A stretch of DNA of 37,145 bases, from positions 77,258-114,402 of the forward strand of contig JAPEVF010000095.1 of NCBI GenBank assembly GCA_029747585.1, in the 5' to 3' direction. How positions within the stretch are numbered: the first letter of the stretch is position 1; every line of letters starts with the position of its first letter. Positions 1-11,365 of the stretch are shown here, one piece after another. The notes beneath the pieces are model-generated. The model ran no database searches and was not told the DNA's origin. It saw only the letters and a program-made list of their open reading frames with translations. The position numbers and the translations under genes were made by a program. The stretch comes from Pleurotus djamor (Eukaryota > Basidiomycota > Agaricomycetes > Agaricales > Pleurotaceae).

Positions 1-557
1 ANTACGTTGAAAGNTGAATTGGATCAAGTCAAGGAGGAAAACACGACGCTGAGGGATACGTATCGAACGGAGGTAGCACAACGNGCCAAGTCGTACGATG
101 GNTTGAATCCTACNGCTTGGTTGAGGGAANTAGCNGGTATGCCTCNTTTTCAAAGATNACNCNTNTTTNCTNANNGTGNNTNGCNNAGCATGCCTTGGAC
201 GGGGTGATATACCTATTGGCGACGACTACGACGTCCAGATAGATCTCTACCATAAGATCAACGCCTCGGTCACTCGCAATCTCACCGAACTAACGAAGAA
301 GAAACGAATAGAAGACGAGATAAAGCGACGNAAGAGAGTACAAGAGGAGTTGATCAAAGCCGAGGATAGATTGGTTCAGAGCCGAAAACGTCGGATTGAG
401 GCATTGGAGAAAGAAAGGCAGGATGAAATGGAGGTGAAGAGACTCAAGTGCTTGGTTGGAGGGCACCCTGTCTGGTAAGCTTTCTCGCCTTGAAGCTTGA
501 AGCTTGATGCGTGGTGTCCTAATTGTTGACGGGGNCTGCAGTAATAATGGCGCATAA
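1..557 (+). CDS. 3' part of a coiled-coil hypothetical protein
   Basis: The 5' end is outside the window. Two exons are visible: the first reads in frame from the left edge to base 136, an intron runs about 137-188 (GTATGC donor; acceptor in N-rich sequence), and the second runs on from 189. A second probable intron starts with GTAAGC at about 477 and ends at CTGCAG near 541, giving a stop TAA at 555-557; without it the frame stops at 476-478. The protein is dominated by charged heptad-like sequence (KKRIEDEIKRxKRVQEELIK and following, rich in E, K and R), typical of a long coiled coil. No catalytic or family motif is recognised. It converges tail to tail with the elongation factor gene. Confidence 0.5.
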
Positions 558-853
558 TCTCCGATTCACTTTGGTGCTCGCTCGTCGTCAAGGTTTTGTT
601 CGGAGCAGTGGGTGCAACGAGTATCGTTATCAATGACATAACCTACGCGCTCGGCGCAGAGTTACGGCGGGGAGCTTCTACCATCCCGTAGAANCTTNGC
701 TATGATAATGCTTGGAACCCGGGATCGTTCAGATTTCATAGCTATCCTCGGNTTCGTCCTCCAGATAAGACGCATGGTCTACGACGTCTAATATTCAGCA
801 GTGTATNNATTAATAAATATACTTATGTTAAACAAATATGGCTCTAAGATATT
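558..853. other. convergent intergenic spacer
   Basis: This spacer lies between the 3' ends of the coiled-coil gene and MEF1. It contains an AT-rich stretch around 800-850 that could serve 3' end formation for either gene. No ORF or RNA gene is supported. Confidence 0.4.
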
Positions 854-3761
854 CTATCGTTTAGCNGTTGGTAGAGTCTTGCGATAAGCATCTTCAAGCT
901 CCTTTTGTAGGTTGGGGAGTACCGGCATGTGGTTCTACAAGACGGGTCAGTGATTGGCGATAAAAATGTAGGTTGTAGAAGTTTACCTTGTATTCCATAC
1001 TGAATTCACCTAAAGAAGATGANGGGGTCAATCAAGAGCGGTAAGTGGAGACAAACGAATATATACCTTTGCCTTGTGTTGAGCCACGGAGTTGGTTGGA
1101 ATAACCAAACATATCATTCAAAGCGACCTCAGCCGTGCAGACGAATTCCTCGTCACGAACCTCACTATCAATGATAGTGCCCCGACGAGAGTTGAGACCT
1201 CCGATGACAGCACCTAGAAAAGTATGTCAAAGTGAATATTGGTTGGCCACAAGCGCGTCAGGGAACGTACTTTGGAATTCNTGGGGAGCGACGACCTCAA
1301 CGGTCATGATGGGTTCCAAAATGACCGGCTTCGCAGCCTTGTAAATCTCGCGGAAAGCCCCAATGGTAGCCAAACGGAAAGCCAATTCGGAGGAATCGAC
1401 GACGTGGTAACCACCATCCTGGAGGACGAGACGACATCCAGAGATAGCGTTCCCTGAGAGTGAACCCTTTTCCAGAGCCTCATAGAAACCCTGCGANGCG
1501 ANTNGAGGTTANNGNCATGCTCATAANGCAGACAGGATAGNGCCGCACCTTTTCGACNGCAGGAATGAAATTGGTNGGAATGCTACCACCCATGACNACA
1601 CTCTCGAACTCAACGTCTTTACCNGTCTCGGCATCNGGTTCCATAGGNTCNATGTATCCCATGACCTTGGCGAACTGTCCAGCACCNCCCGTCTGCTTCT
1701 TGTGNGTGTAGCTGAAGTCGGCNCGTTGNGTNATGGTTTCACGGAANGCNACACGNGGTTTCCCAGTGGTACAGTCGACNTTGTACTCNCGTCGCATGCG
1801 CTCAACGTAGATTTCCAAGTGAAGTTCTCCCATACCAGAGATGATGGTCTGTTAAAATGTTCAGAAGTNGGAAAGGCAGAATGGGGAATTGAACAAACCT
1901 CCTTGCTTTCGTGATCGAGGTGTACGCGGAACGTAGGGTCTTCCTTTTGGAAACGGTTAAGCGCACGAGAGAAGTTGGGTGTTTCGATACCATTGGCCTT
2001 GATGGCTAGCGAGATGACGGGCTCCGGAACGAACATGGAGGTCTTTAAAATCAGCGTTAGCAGTCAGTTAGCTGATGCCGAANTGGAGAAGCAACAGACC
2101 ATCGAGAAACTTGTTGTACCATCAGTGAAGGTATCTCCCGAAGAGCACTCAACACCAAAGATAGCGCAGATTTCACCAGGACCNATAGATTCGATATCCT
2201 GCGCTCTCGTGAGTTGAGAAGGCAAAAAGGGGAAACGGGACACATACCTCCATCTCGTTACTGTGCATGCGCACAAGCCTAGACAATCTAACCTTCTTCC
2301 CAGTGCGAGTATTGTAGATGGTGTTGGTCTTCTTCATGCTGCCTTGGTAAACACGCATATACGTCAATTGACCAAAGCGTCCCTCCTCAAGCTTGAATGC
2401 CAGAGCAACGAGCGGTGCTGAGGCGGCAGGGTAGAGTGGCACGGGAGGAGAGGAGGCGGGAAGTTTGGTGTCGTGGGCAAGGACTTCTGATTCGGAGGGG
2501 TTTGGTAGGTACGCGCAAACACCGTCGAGGAGAGGTTGTACGGCCGTGTTCTTGATCGCGGAGCCCATGAAGACCGGGGAGAATTTCAAACCAACTGTTG
2601 CACGACGAATGGCATCTCCGATTTGTTTGTTCGTTGGGACTTCATCGTTCAAGAAGATTTCACCAATTTCGTCGTCAACTTCAGCCAGTTGCTCGATGAG
2701 CTCGTTGCGTTTAGTGGTAGCGAGTTCCATAACCGATTCCGGGATTTCGTCAGAGACAACGACGTCAATACTTCAGGGAGTTAGCAAAACGATCGTTTGA
2801 AAGGTCGACTAAAGTCGCGTACCCCTTGACACCTTGGTTGTAAATTGCCTTCCAAGCGACCAAATCCACCACGCCTCGGAACTCGTCCTCGACACCAATT
2901 GGAACTTGTACAGCAGCGGCTGGTATACGGAGCTTGGAGCGGATTTGGTTCACGATTCGCCATGGGTTGGCACCAGGTCTGTCCATTTTATTGATGAAGG
3001 ATATCCGGGGAACATTATAGCGTCTCATTTGGCGATCGACAGTGGTGGTTTGACTCTGCTGCGCGTAAGACGGGGGTGAAATATAGAGATATACTACGAC
3101 TGACTTGAACACCAGCGACGGCACACAGAACCAAAATGGCACCATCCAAAACACGCAAAGCGCGTTCAACCTCTATAGTAAAGTCCACATGCCCTATAAT
3201 AGACTTTAGCCGACATTATGACTGTATTAGCCGTCCTTGCTTACCTGGGGTATCAATAATATTAACCGCGTACTTTTGCTTCTCTCCGGAGGTCAAGTTC
3301 GTAGCTTCCCAATCACAGAACGTAGCCGCGCTCTGAATTGTTATGCCCTTTTCCTTCTCAAGCTCCATACTATCCATCTTTGCTCCAACCGCGTCACGAC
3401 CTCGTACCTATGGAAAGGTTAGGTATAGGACCGTGAAATACTACAAATTAAGACTCACTTCATGGATTTCACGAATGCGGCCAGTGTAGTACAAAATCCG
3501 CTCGGTCAACGTTGTCTTGCCTGAGTCAATGTGAGCCGACACGCCAATATTCCGCTGGAAGTTCAGTCGCTGAAGATCTTGGTCGGTTAGAGTGTACGCA
3601 GGTGGAGGTGGGTCATCTTGTTCCACTTCCGTTTCCTTTACAGCGGTCGCGGTCGCGGCATTCCGAACGAATAGAGGCTTGAAAGGAGAGAACCTATCGA
3701 GTGATCGTTTGACCTGACGATGACATACTCGATGTAAGAAGAGTAATTCCCGAGGCAACAT
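854..3761 (-). CDS. MEF1: mitochondrial elongation factor G (MEF1/EF-G1)
   Basis: This is a translational GTPase that drives tRNA-mRNA translocation on the mitochondrial ribosome. Visible G motifs are [12 protein letters not shown] (P-loop), DTPGHVDFT (G3, split by an intron) and NKMDRPGAN (G4), followed by EF-G domain II, the [20 protein letters not shown] domain IV region and a terminal [17 protein letters not shown] segment. I count 11 introns with phase-compatible GT-AG borders, for example 3408-3458, so there are about 12 exons. The start is the ATG at 3759-3761; it gives an Arg-rich, acid-poor leader ([19 protein letters not shown]) expected of a mitochondrial presequence. The open frame extends upstream to about 3842 without another ATG. 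The stop is TAG at 854-856. Ns fall in domain IV (about 1500-1800). It is divergent from the NUG1-type GTPase, with a spacer under 200 bp. Confidence 0.93.
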
Positions 3762-3933
3762 TCCTTGCCGGGTACGAGGAGGAGGGAGTGGTGAAAACCG
3801 GAGGCAAGTTTTCTCCAAATGTTTTGCCCGAGCGCTTCTCACGGGAGACCTTCAGGGGAAGCCATGCCTTGTGGCGGTGTAAAATTTCTGCTCTCTTCGT
3901 CCTACTGCGCCTAGTACTTGCCACTCACCTCAG

Positions 3934-6137
3934 ATGGGTCGAAATAGTGAGCCAAATAACTCATTGAAAGCGAAATATTCCTTGACACACCATATCCAGA
4001 ACACCAAAAAATCCCTGTACCACACAAGTCAAGTAAATAATCAGAGCTCCTAACATTCAGCACCTCTCTAACGTACTGGTAGAGCTCAAGAAAGATCCTG
4101 GAGTGCCACGACTCCCAGATCTTAAATCCAAGAAAGCAGAGAAAGATAGGATCCAGCATGTTCGTGAGAGGCTGTTTGCATCTTGCTTGGATTCCGACCT
4201 TGCCTTTAGAAACCACCCCATACTCAGACCGATGGCGACGCGGTCATGGCCTCCGAACCCACTTTATCAACATTAGCTATGATGGCAGAGGCTTCATCCT
4301 CCCAATACGCATCGACATCTCAGGACAACGATGATCCTTACGCGACCAGTGGCAAGACAAAGGAACAAATACGAAAGCACTATTTGCGCACTCTACACAA
4401 GGTCGTTGACCAAAGCGATATAATCATCCTTGTATTGGATGCTCGAGATCCGGAGGGATGCAGGAGTCGCTTGGTAGAAGAGGAGGTGCGACGGCGAGAG
4501 GCTGAGGGCAAGAAGCTCATATTCGTATTGAATAAAGTTGGTTCGTGCTCCTTCATTTCGCGTTTAGTAATTTCCCGGCTAACAGTTAAGCTGGGTATCG
4601 AGATAGATCTTATCCCCAAAGCGAACGCTCAACTCTGGCTGAAGTACCTTCGTCATTCAACACCAACACTTCCCTTTTTATCACCCTCATCTGCCCAACA
4701 TCAGCGTAACAACATATCATCGGCCACAGCTCCTGCTCTAGTTAAGCTACTCAAAGCTTACAAGCCAAAAGCAGGCAGTACGACCATCGGCGTCGTTGGT
4801 TATCCCAATGTTGGGAAGAGTAGTTTGATAAATGCTCTGAAGCGAAGCAAGGTACGTGTATTCCTGACTCGACGATATATTCTTATCGTCGCCCTACAGG
4901 TTTGTGCAGTAGCTGCTCAACCTGGCCACACGAAAGAACTCCAATCAGTCCAATTAGAGCGTGGAATCCGAATCATCGACTCGCCTGGAGTTGTTTTCGA
5001 CGATGATGATGACGCGGTCGATGGAAAGGGTAACAAGAAAGGCAGCGTGCTTCTTCGTAATGTTGTAAAGGTGGAAGATGTCGAGGATCCGATTGCCGTT
5101 GGTGCGTCCGTTCCCGCCAGCCTCTCGTTCACTCACACTAACGTACCCTTGCAGTTGAAGAGATTCTTCAACGGACCCCACCGTCTACACTACAGACTAT
5201 CTATAAGCTTCCAGAATTTACAACAACTTTGGAATTCCTTACCATGATTGCCCTGAGTGGCGGACGGTTGCTCAAAGTATGCTTCCATTTCTCTATGGTC
5301 TCAGCTTATCCGTTCTGATTGCATATCTAAGGGGGGCACGCCCGACATACTTGGCTCAGCCCGACAAGTTCTGCAAGACTGGAATCATCAAAAGATTCCC
5401 TATTACTCTGAGCCACCGACAATCCATCCTTCACTTATACCTTCTGTTGGTACGTCTCTGCATGCATATGGGCTTCATCTTGATGCTCAATCGGGTACTT
5501 GTGTCTAGTCGCATCGTCATCCTCGGCGGCTCCTTCGATTGCTCCTGGCGCAGAGAGTGTCGGTCAAGCCAAAATTCTGACGTCCTTCTCCAAACCTTTC
5601 GAGCTCGAAGGGCTTTTTGGCGCCGCTGACGCGGGCGCTTTCGGTGGTGCAACTGACATCAACATGGATGAAGATGGGGATGTTTTCTTTGACGCAGAAG
5701 AAGGCATGGACGAAGATATGTCAGTAATATCTTGAGCACCCATAAATCACATCTCACATCATTCCCTAGTCCTCTGCATGATATCTCTCCAAAGAACCCC
5801 CGTAAACGATCAAGGTCACCCTCGATTGCGCAGTCTGCGACTACGCCCCCCCGAGTCTTTATCAACCGCTCCTGCCATGGGCAACGAAACAAGACCCACT
5901 CTTGGAAAAGAACACTACCAACGACAGCCAAAACGCCAACGACGGAATAAGGACGTCCCTGACTACGACGCACCCCCAGACGCTCATGTGCTTCAGCATA
6001 TGGCCAAGAGTAACCCTCTGAATAGAAGGACATTGAAACAAGAAAGAAAACGAGCAAGGAAGGCGTCACGGGTGAAAGCTGCTGGTGATGTTGGAATGGA
6101 AGTTGATAATGGATTGGAATTTACTTTCATGGCATGA
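3934..6137 (+). CDS. NUG1: nucleolar circularly permuted GTPase, NUG1/Grn1/GNL3 family
   Basis: This GTPase is predicted to act in nucleolar 60S ribosome assembly and export. The G motifs occur in permuted order: an NKVDLIPK-type G4 (split by an intron near 4535-4590), then GYPNVGKSSLINAL (G1), then IIDSPGV (G3). Upstream lies KKDPGVPRLPDLKSKKAEKD, the hallmark following the Grn1 N-terminal domain; downstream is GGTPDILGSARQVLQDW. The C-terminus is acidic and then Lys/Arg-rich (RRTLKQERKRARKA), fitting nucleolar localisation. The 5' end is uncertain: ATG 3934 with a 28-nt intron (4033-4060) joins in phase, and a second intron follows at about 4160-4209 or 4227. The C-terminal frame changes at a C7 run (5846-5852), so one base may be extra in this assembly. 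Family call is firm; exon model is moderate. Confidence 0.88.
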
Positions 6138-6394
6138 GAGGTTAGTTTGGATTAGCCGGTATTTCGTTTGGAGAGATGACTACTAAATTAACCGTGATAT
6201 TACCCCGATAAGTCAACGAAACACATATCAGATCCCCCAGTGGTCCAAGTGTTGAGAGGTGTACGGGCGCTTGGCATATGAGACCTACGCTCATCTCGTT
6301 TCAGAGACCAAGCTTGGACCCCCCGCCATGCGCTTTGACCTGTTTTGGATATCCCTCATCCTCTTAATCATGCCGTCCCCCAACTAGCGAGATG

Positions 6395-6400
6395 TATAAA
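6395..6400 (+). promoter_or_regulatory. TATA box of the DUF7223-like gene
   Basis: TATAAA stands 145 bp before the ATG at 6545. It is followed by a pyrimidine-rich leader (about 6420-6540), a layout seen in strongly expressed fungal genes. The remaining spacer 6138-6394 shows nothing else. Confidence 0.5.
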
Positions 6401-6544
6401 GTGGATTACAAGTGCGACGTCTCCAGCATTCACCAACTTCCCTTTCCTTCTATTTCATCGGCCCCAGAGGCACCTTAATCCCTACTTTCTCTTCGTCTAT
6501 TCTATATTCCATTATTCCCTTATAATTCTTGCTATAATTTTGTC

Positions 6545-8784
6545 ATGACTCGCACGCTCCTTCCTCTCGTCGCGCTCTTTTCTTCCCTCGTCTTTGTCCA
6601 AGCCTCGAACGACTGGAGCGTTCCTTGCTTCAACGGCCAATGTACTTATGATATGCCCTCTTCTGGCGACGCCGAAGCTGTCGGCAGCATGAAAATTGTA
6701 TGTACCCTCAGAGTTCTTTCGCAGTTGCTATCTAATTCGATTGATTTAGTGGGGCTCTCCTGGGGCTATCTCTGATATCACCCCAGCTGCTGGATGGGTT
6801 ATCCTCGACTGCGACAAGGATGCCCTCAAGCAAGAAATCCGGGTCGTCTGTAAACATGAAGACTATGGTGGTTGCCGGCATTTAGATTGGAATTCTGGTG
6901 CCGTAGGAAAAGTCGTCCGACTCCCAGAGAGTGTAAGCTACACGCTCCATCATTGGGAGTGACATCTTATGACTCCATTCAATATTAGTGCGGCAAAAGT
7001 GCCTTCGCTCGTATCTCGCGGTCCTGGGTGCATAAAAACCAGACCATACCTGCAAGTATGGAATCAAAAATTACCCGCCGTCAGAATGGTGTCGCTCCTT
7101 CAGTCCGAGGTCTAGCTCTGGACACCAATTTCGCAGCGGTAGATGTCAGAAAGTCAGCTCATTTCTGTGATTCTGCCTCTCGCTCTCACTCAACGCTAAC
7201 CATCACAGAACTGGCGTTATTCGCATCGAAGTTGCTGGCGCTACAATCCCCGGGCACAACGGCAACCTCACAATTACCAGCCCTCGCACTCCCGCTCGTC
7301 GAAGTCGTTTGAACGAACGTCATGAACGCCGTGGTCTCTTGGATTTTATCCTACGTTCCTTTGACAGTAAGCGTTCTTTCTTTATCCTTTTCTCATTTTC
7401 CATTGATCATGGTCCCAGAGTTCAACAAACTCGATAAGGACGAAGTTAAACATCTTCCTCCTGTTAATGTCGACGTCACCCTCCCCATCTTTGAGGAGAG
7501 CGTCTCTTGTCCGCCTCTCAGCGCCTCTATCAAAGGTAGCGCGAAGGCGAAGGCTAACGCCCTGATCACAATTGCTTCCGCTGCCAGTGGGACCCTTATC
7601 CCTCCTAAGCTTGACGGAGTTGGTGTGTTCGCCAGTATGTCAATATTTTCTCACCTCTGAAATCATGATTGACGGTATACTTGACTTAGATATTAATGGA
7701 AACGTCGAAGGCTTGCTATCTCTGACAGGTTCAGCGTCTGTAAGTCTCTTCATCGACTCCCCTGTATCATTGACTGAACTTGCACAGGGGGAGATTGATT
7801 CTGGTGAAGTCACCTTGTTCCGCACTGGTATTCCAGGCCTGGATTTCCCTGGGTAAGTCTTTTCATATCTTTCAACAAACCCGTCTTTTGAGCACTTAGT
7901 TTTGTAGTATTTTGACCGTTGGTCCCGTCTTCAAAGTCCTCGCAAGAGGCAACGCCAAACTTGATATTGATGTCAACCTCGACATGGGTAAGTCTCTCAG
8001 AGTATTGAATTCGCTGAGTAGTCGTAATCACATTTTCTCAATAGGCTTCAACTACGAACTCAAAGACGTGAAAATGTTTTTCCCGCCTTCTTCGGCCCAT
8101 CCGTCTGGAGGCAAAGCGCAAACCAGCAGCTCACGTGAGTGGACTACNTTATCCTTTCCGTTTGTCTTGATTTCTTAAATTCTGCTCTAGCTTTGACTTT
8201 ATCTGTCGGCCCGAGCATATCGTCCCGAGGAGTGGTTAAGGCATCCATTATCCCTCAACTCGACGTGGGCGTTGAGGGCTTGGGTGGACTCGCTTCTGCA
8301 AAGATCTTCTTGAACCTCGATGCCAGCGCCCAGATGAACCTTTCCTTGGACGGGAATGCTGGAATCACCAAAGGGCGACGATCCGAAGAAGAGGCCGANG
8401 CCAATATCGAGAAGAGACAAGTGTCTACCACTGCCGGAATCAAGGGATGTGTCGATGTTGGCGCTGCTCTTAGCATCAACGCTGGGGCGGACGCTTCCTT
8501 CTTTGGCCTTTTCAATCCATCGCACAAAACAAGCCTCCTCACGAAGCAATTCGAGATCTTCAAAGTAAGTAATGGTGNACTGCTGCTTCATACGCNACTG
8601 AGCCCCCTCCCTTATTTGACAGAAATGCTTCTCTGCTGGTTCTCCTAAGAGAGAGATCGACGACTCTGCGCTTGCTCCACCCTCGCTTGTGCTCGAGAAA
8701 CGAGGCCTTCAATGCCTTCGCAATACAAACCAGAAGACTCTGGTCTCCCTCATCAAGCAGTCGCTGAAACCCAAAGAAAAGTAA
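6545..8784 (+). CDS. secreted protein, DUF7223-like family
   Basis: An N-terminal signal peptide (MTRTLLPLVALFSSLVFVQA) precedes a Cys-containing domain (NDWSVPCFNGQCTYDMP). Next comes the block WGSPGAISDITPAAGW, which I recall from secreted DUF7223-domain proteins of mushroom-forming fungi; the later half resembles that beta-rich domain (GEIDSGEVTLFRTGIPGLDF, ILTVGPVFKVLARG, TLSVGPSISSRGVVKAS). About 11 phase-compatible introns of roughly 50 nt are present; exon 1 is 6545-6697, exon 2 is 6750-6932, and exon 3 starts at 6989. The stop is TAA 8782-8784. Dibasic sites RRSR, HERRG, EKRQ and EKRG are Kex2-like and could divide the product. Biochemical function is unknown; extracellular location is well supported. 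The family name rests on memory of related sequences, not a search. Confidence 0.8.
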
Positions 8785-9181
8785 AGCGAATCGCCATGGA
8801 CGCCTCACGATATTTATTCACGCTTGAAATTTACCTACAATAATGATACATCAGGACTATTCTATCCCAATACAACGATTGACACGATCGATAGTATCAC
8901 CTCGGGAGGTCTTATGGCTCACCGTCCAACGGCTGGCTACTCTGGGTGTTTTGTTTGTCAATGAGTCGAAAGGCTACAGTACAATATGGTATATATTGTC
9001 CAGCGGTAAGAATTCCAAGTACTGTGATGCAAAGGGTGCGAATTGGTCGCCTCCGGCTGACCAGTGGGCTGTAGTCACTCTGGATCTCGGAGAGTGGTGG
9101 TAGTGGTGCGTGTGTGGGCGGTGGTGCGCGCTTTGCAAAGCGGTGTAGGAGTGATGGTGGCGGAGTCAAAGTGGAGACAAT

Positions 9182-9290
9182 CGAACTCGTGTCGATGTCG
9201 GTTAGTCGGTCGGTCAGTCAGATCTAAACTCGAACTCGTGTCAACGGTCGAAGTCGGTCAGTCCATCAGTGAGTCGAAGCCGAAGTCATA
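9182..9290. repeat. short degenerate GTCG/GTCA repeat with duplicated 12-mer
   Basis: CGAACTCGTGTC occurs twice about 50 bp apart, separated and followed by runs of GTCGGT, GGTCAGTC and GTCGAAG words. The pattern suggests replication slippage of short units. No function is assigned. Confidence 0.55.
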
Positions 9291-9458
9291 GGGGGTGGCG
9301 AAGATGATCAGGCGTGAAGGCGAGTAAAATCTTGAGGAAGATGCTAGAAAAGAGGGCGAAATAGAAAGACAGGCCTAGGAAAATGGAGAGGTAGGGAAAA
9401 TCAGGCTGGTGGATTCATGTGGTTTGTAGAGAAAACACGAAGTATTTGTACTAGATGG

Positions 9459-9830
9459 GTTTATATGAAGGTAGTAGGTTGAGCAGTAAAAGAGGGTGGA
9501 AGTACGGAAGTACGAAGGTAGAACAGAAAAAAAAAGTGAAGGGTGAAATGAGAATCGTGCCGAGATCGACGCAGTTTTCTCAGCAAAGGAGTGTTGTATT
9601 GATTCGCAAGTTGGGCGGGAGAGAGAAATGAGAGGATTGGTTGAAGAACGTGTATGGAAAGCGCGTAGATGGAGGAGGAAGGGCTAAAGAGGGTGGGCGT
9701 GTTGGAAGTGCGGAGGATAAAAGGAAGGAAGTGAGCGACATGTGGTCTGGGGGAAAGGGGGAAAAGAGAAACTGGGGGTTTCGAGTCCAAACTGAAGGGA
9801 ACCCTCACAGTNAACTGCGAGTTGTATAAT
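9459..9830 (-). promoter_or_regulatory. possible minus-strand promoter without an obvious gene
   Basis: Read on the minus strand, a CT-rich tract of more than 300 nt leads into CATATAAACCC (about 9456-9466), resembling a fungal CT-rich promoter with a TATA element. The first downstream minus-strand ATGs open only very short frames. It may drive a non-coding transcript, or it may simply be the pyrimidine-rich 3' flank of the zinc-module gene. Confidence 0.25.
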
Positions 9831-9835
9831 GTACA

Positions 9836-11365
9836 TCAAGGCACATAGATACCTTCTTCGACTAAACGACGGACTTCTGGGCAAACCTGGATATGCCGAC
9901 CTCTGTAACGACCTTTGCAGAGGGTTCCGCACAATTGACACTGGCCACCGTGGAAGTTCATGTGCACGTTTTTCATGTGCGTCATTGCGGCGCCTTGTTC
10001 CTTTGGTAGGATCCCCGCAGCGCAACCGTCCCATTGACAGATCTGGACCTTGCGGATATGCTCGAAGAGGTGGTCCCGAACCACTGCCCACTCTGCGAGC
10101 TCAAAGCCACAATGGCCTCCGTCGACCTTCCATTGACAGTTCTGTTTATGTCTTTTCATCATCTCCTCCGTTGTAAACTTTGTCGGCATGACTTCACTGA
10201 GGGACTTTCCAAGAGCGTCAGCTACTTTCTTCCAAGCTATCTCGTCTTCAGACATCAATGCTTCCGGATCGGGGTGTTCGTCTTCGGTGGTGCCTTGTGG
10301 GACAAACGAGACGAACCTTTTGATGGGTTTGGAGGAGGGTGCCCGCTTTGCATTAGCTCTTCCGCGGGCTTTGTTGGATACTGTATCTTCCTGGGAAGTC
10401 TGAACGACCTCCGGACCATCTGATGGGGGATTAACGAGGCGCGGGATTTTGTTCCGTTGATGTTGAGGATCAAGGTCCTCCGGNGTAGAGTCCCGCGGCT
10501 TTCGTTTCGCATCGCGCGGAGCATAGAAGTGAACCTGCAGTTCTGAGGGACCGCTTGTCGATAAAGGGGTGGCTGAAGGGTGACTGATTATTTGGCCGTT
10601 TTTGTGGAGTCTGGGCATCGGCGCAACCTCCCACTCAAGCCCGGGGTTATATCTGTTCCCTCTAACAGTACTTGTATGGTTATCCTGAGAGCCCCAAAAG
10701 GCGTGCGTGGGGTTGAAGCTTCCGGAGGCTTCTAAGGGGTCAAAGGGGATGTGGGGGTCAAGGCCCTGGGTGGAAAACTGAGGATGTCCATGCGTAGGGC
10801 TGCGTTCGTATGTGGTACCAGCCAACTCGCGCTGGTTGTAGTAGAGGTAGTTGTTGGCGTGTGCTGAAGCCTGAGCCTCCCTTGCGGAAGGGGCAGTGCG
10901 TATTGAGTTCGNGGGATTGAAGGTGTCATTTTGCGACTCGTTTTCGAGGCCGTAAATTTTCGTATTCAAGTTTTCNGGAGCTCGAATCCCCATGCTNTGG
11001 ACAAAGGTATTAGAGGATGAAGATAAAATGACGTGGACCAAGACCTACGTTTCGAGGAAGGCGTCGAAAGGCACATTGTCCGATGCGAGGAGCTGAGACG
11101 TGGCTTCTTCATAGCTCAGATTGTCTGGTATGTTTGTATGGGCGTGACTTGGATAGGGAGGTTGTCTTCGTGAGTTGTGCCCAGCACTTCTGGCGGGGCA
11201 AGAGGCGGTACTTCCAGATGAAGAACTAACGGTAGGGGAAGGCGAGAGTGTGTGGGAGGCTTGGCCACCGTGGAGTAGATTCCAGTCGAGTGGTATTTCC
11301 CCGCCGAGAAGGTCATTATGGACCACACGTCGTCCTTCAGTGTACAGGGGACCGCGTGANCTCAT
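9836..11365 (-). CDS. zinc-module protein A, disordered N-terminus and three C-terminal Cys/His modules
   Basis: Two exons are joined across an intron at about 10993-11045 (GTAGGT donor). The start used is the ATG at 11363-11365; Ns just upstream leave room for another exon. The stop is TGA 9836-9838. The first two thirds are low-complexity (Ser, Pro, Gln, Asn, His), with a basic stretch KARGRANAKRAPSSKPIKR that could be nuclear targeting. The end holds three Cys/His modules: CQWKVDGGHC...HLFEH, CQWDGC...HMKNVH, and CQLCG...RHIQVC. The spacing is not the classical C2H2 consensus (C-x8-C, then C-x4-C, then C-x2-C with terminal H-x3-C). Zinc and nucleic-acid binding are inferred. The gene at 33273-34224 has the same architecture. 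Confidence 0.75.

Larger units (their letters stand above)
8785..9835. other. intergenic region with strand-asymmetric composition
   Basis: No gene is supported here, although several short open frames exist. From about 9100 to 9830 the plus strand is strongly purine-rich, so the minus strand is a long pyrimidine tract. The block at 9180-9290 is built from repeated short words such as GTCG, GTCA and CGAACTCGTGTC. The two flanking genes both end here, so part of it should be 3' UTR. Confidence 0.5.

Noticed and set aside
3694..3924. Upstream minus-strand frame as extra N-terminus of MEF1
   Set aside because: It is in a different frame from the presequence and lacks a suitable splice junction; the ATG at 3761 gives a good mitochondrial leader.
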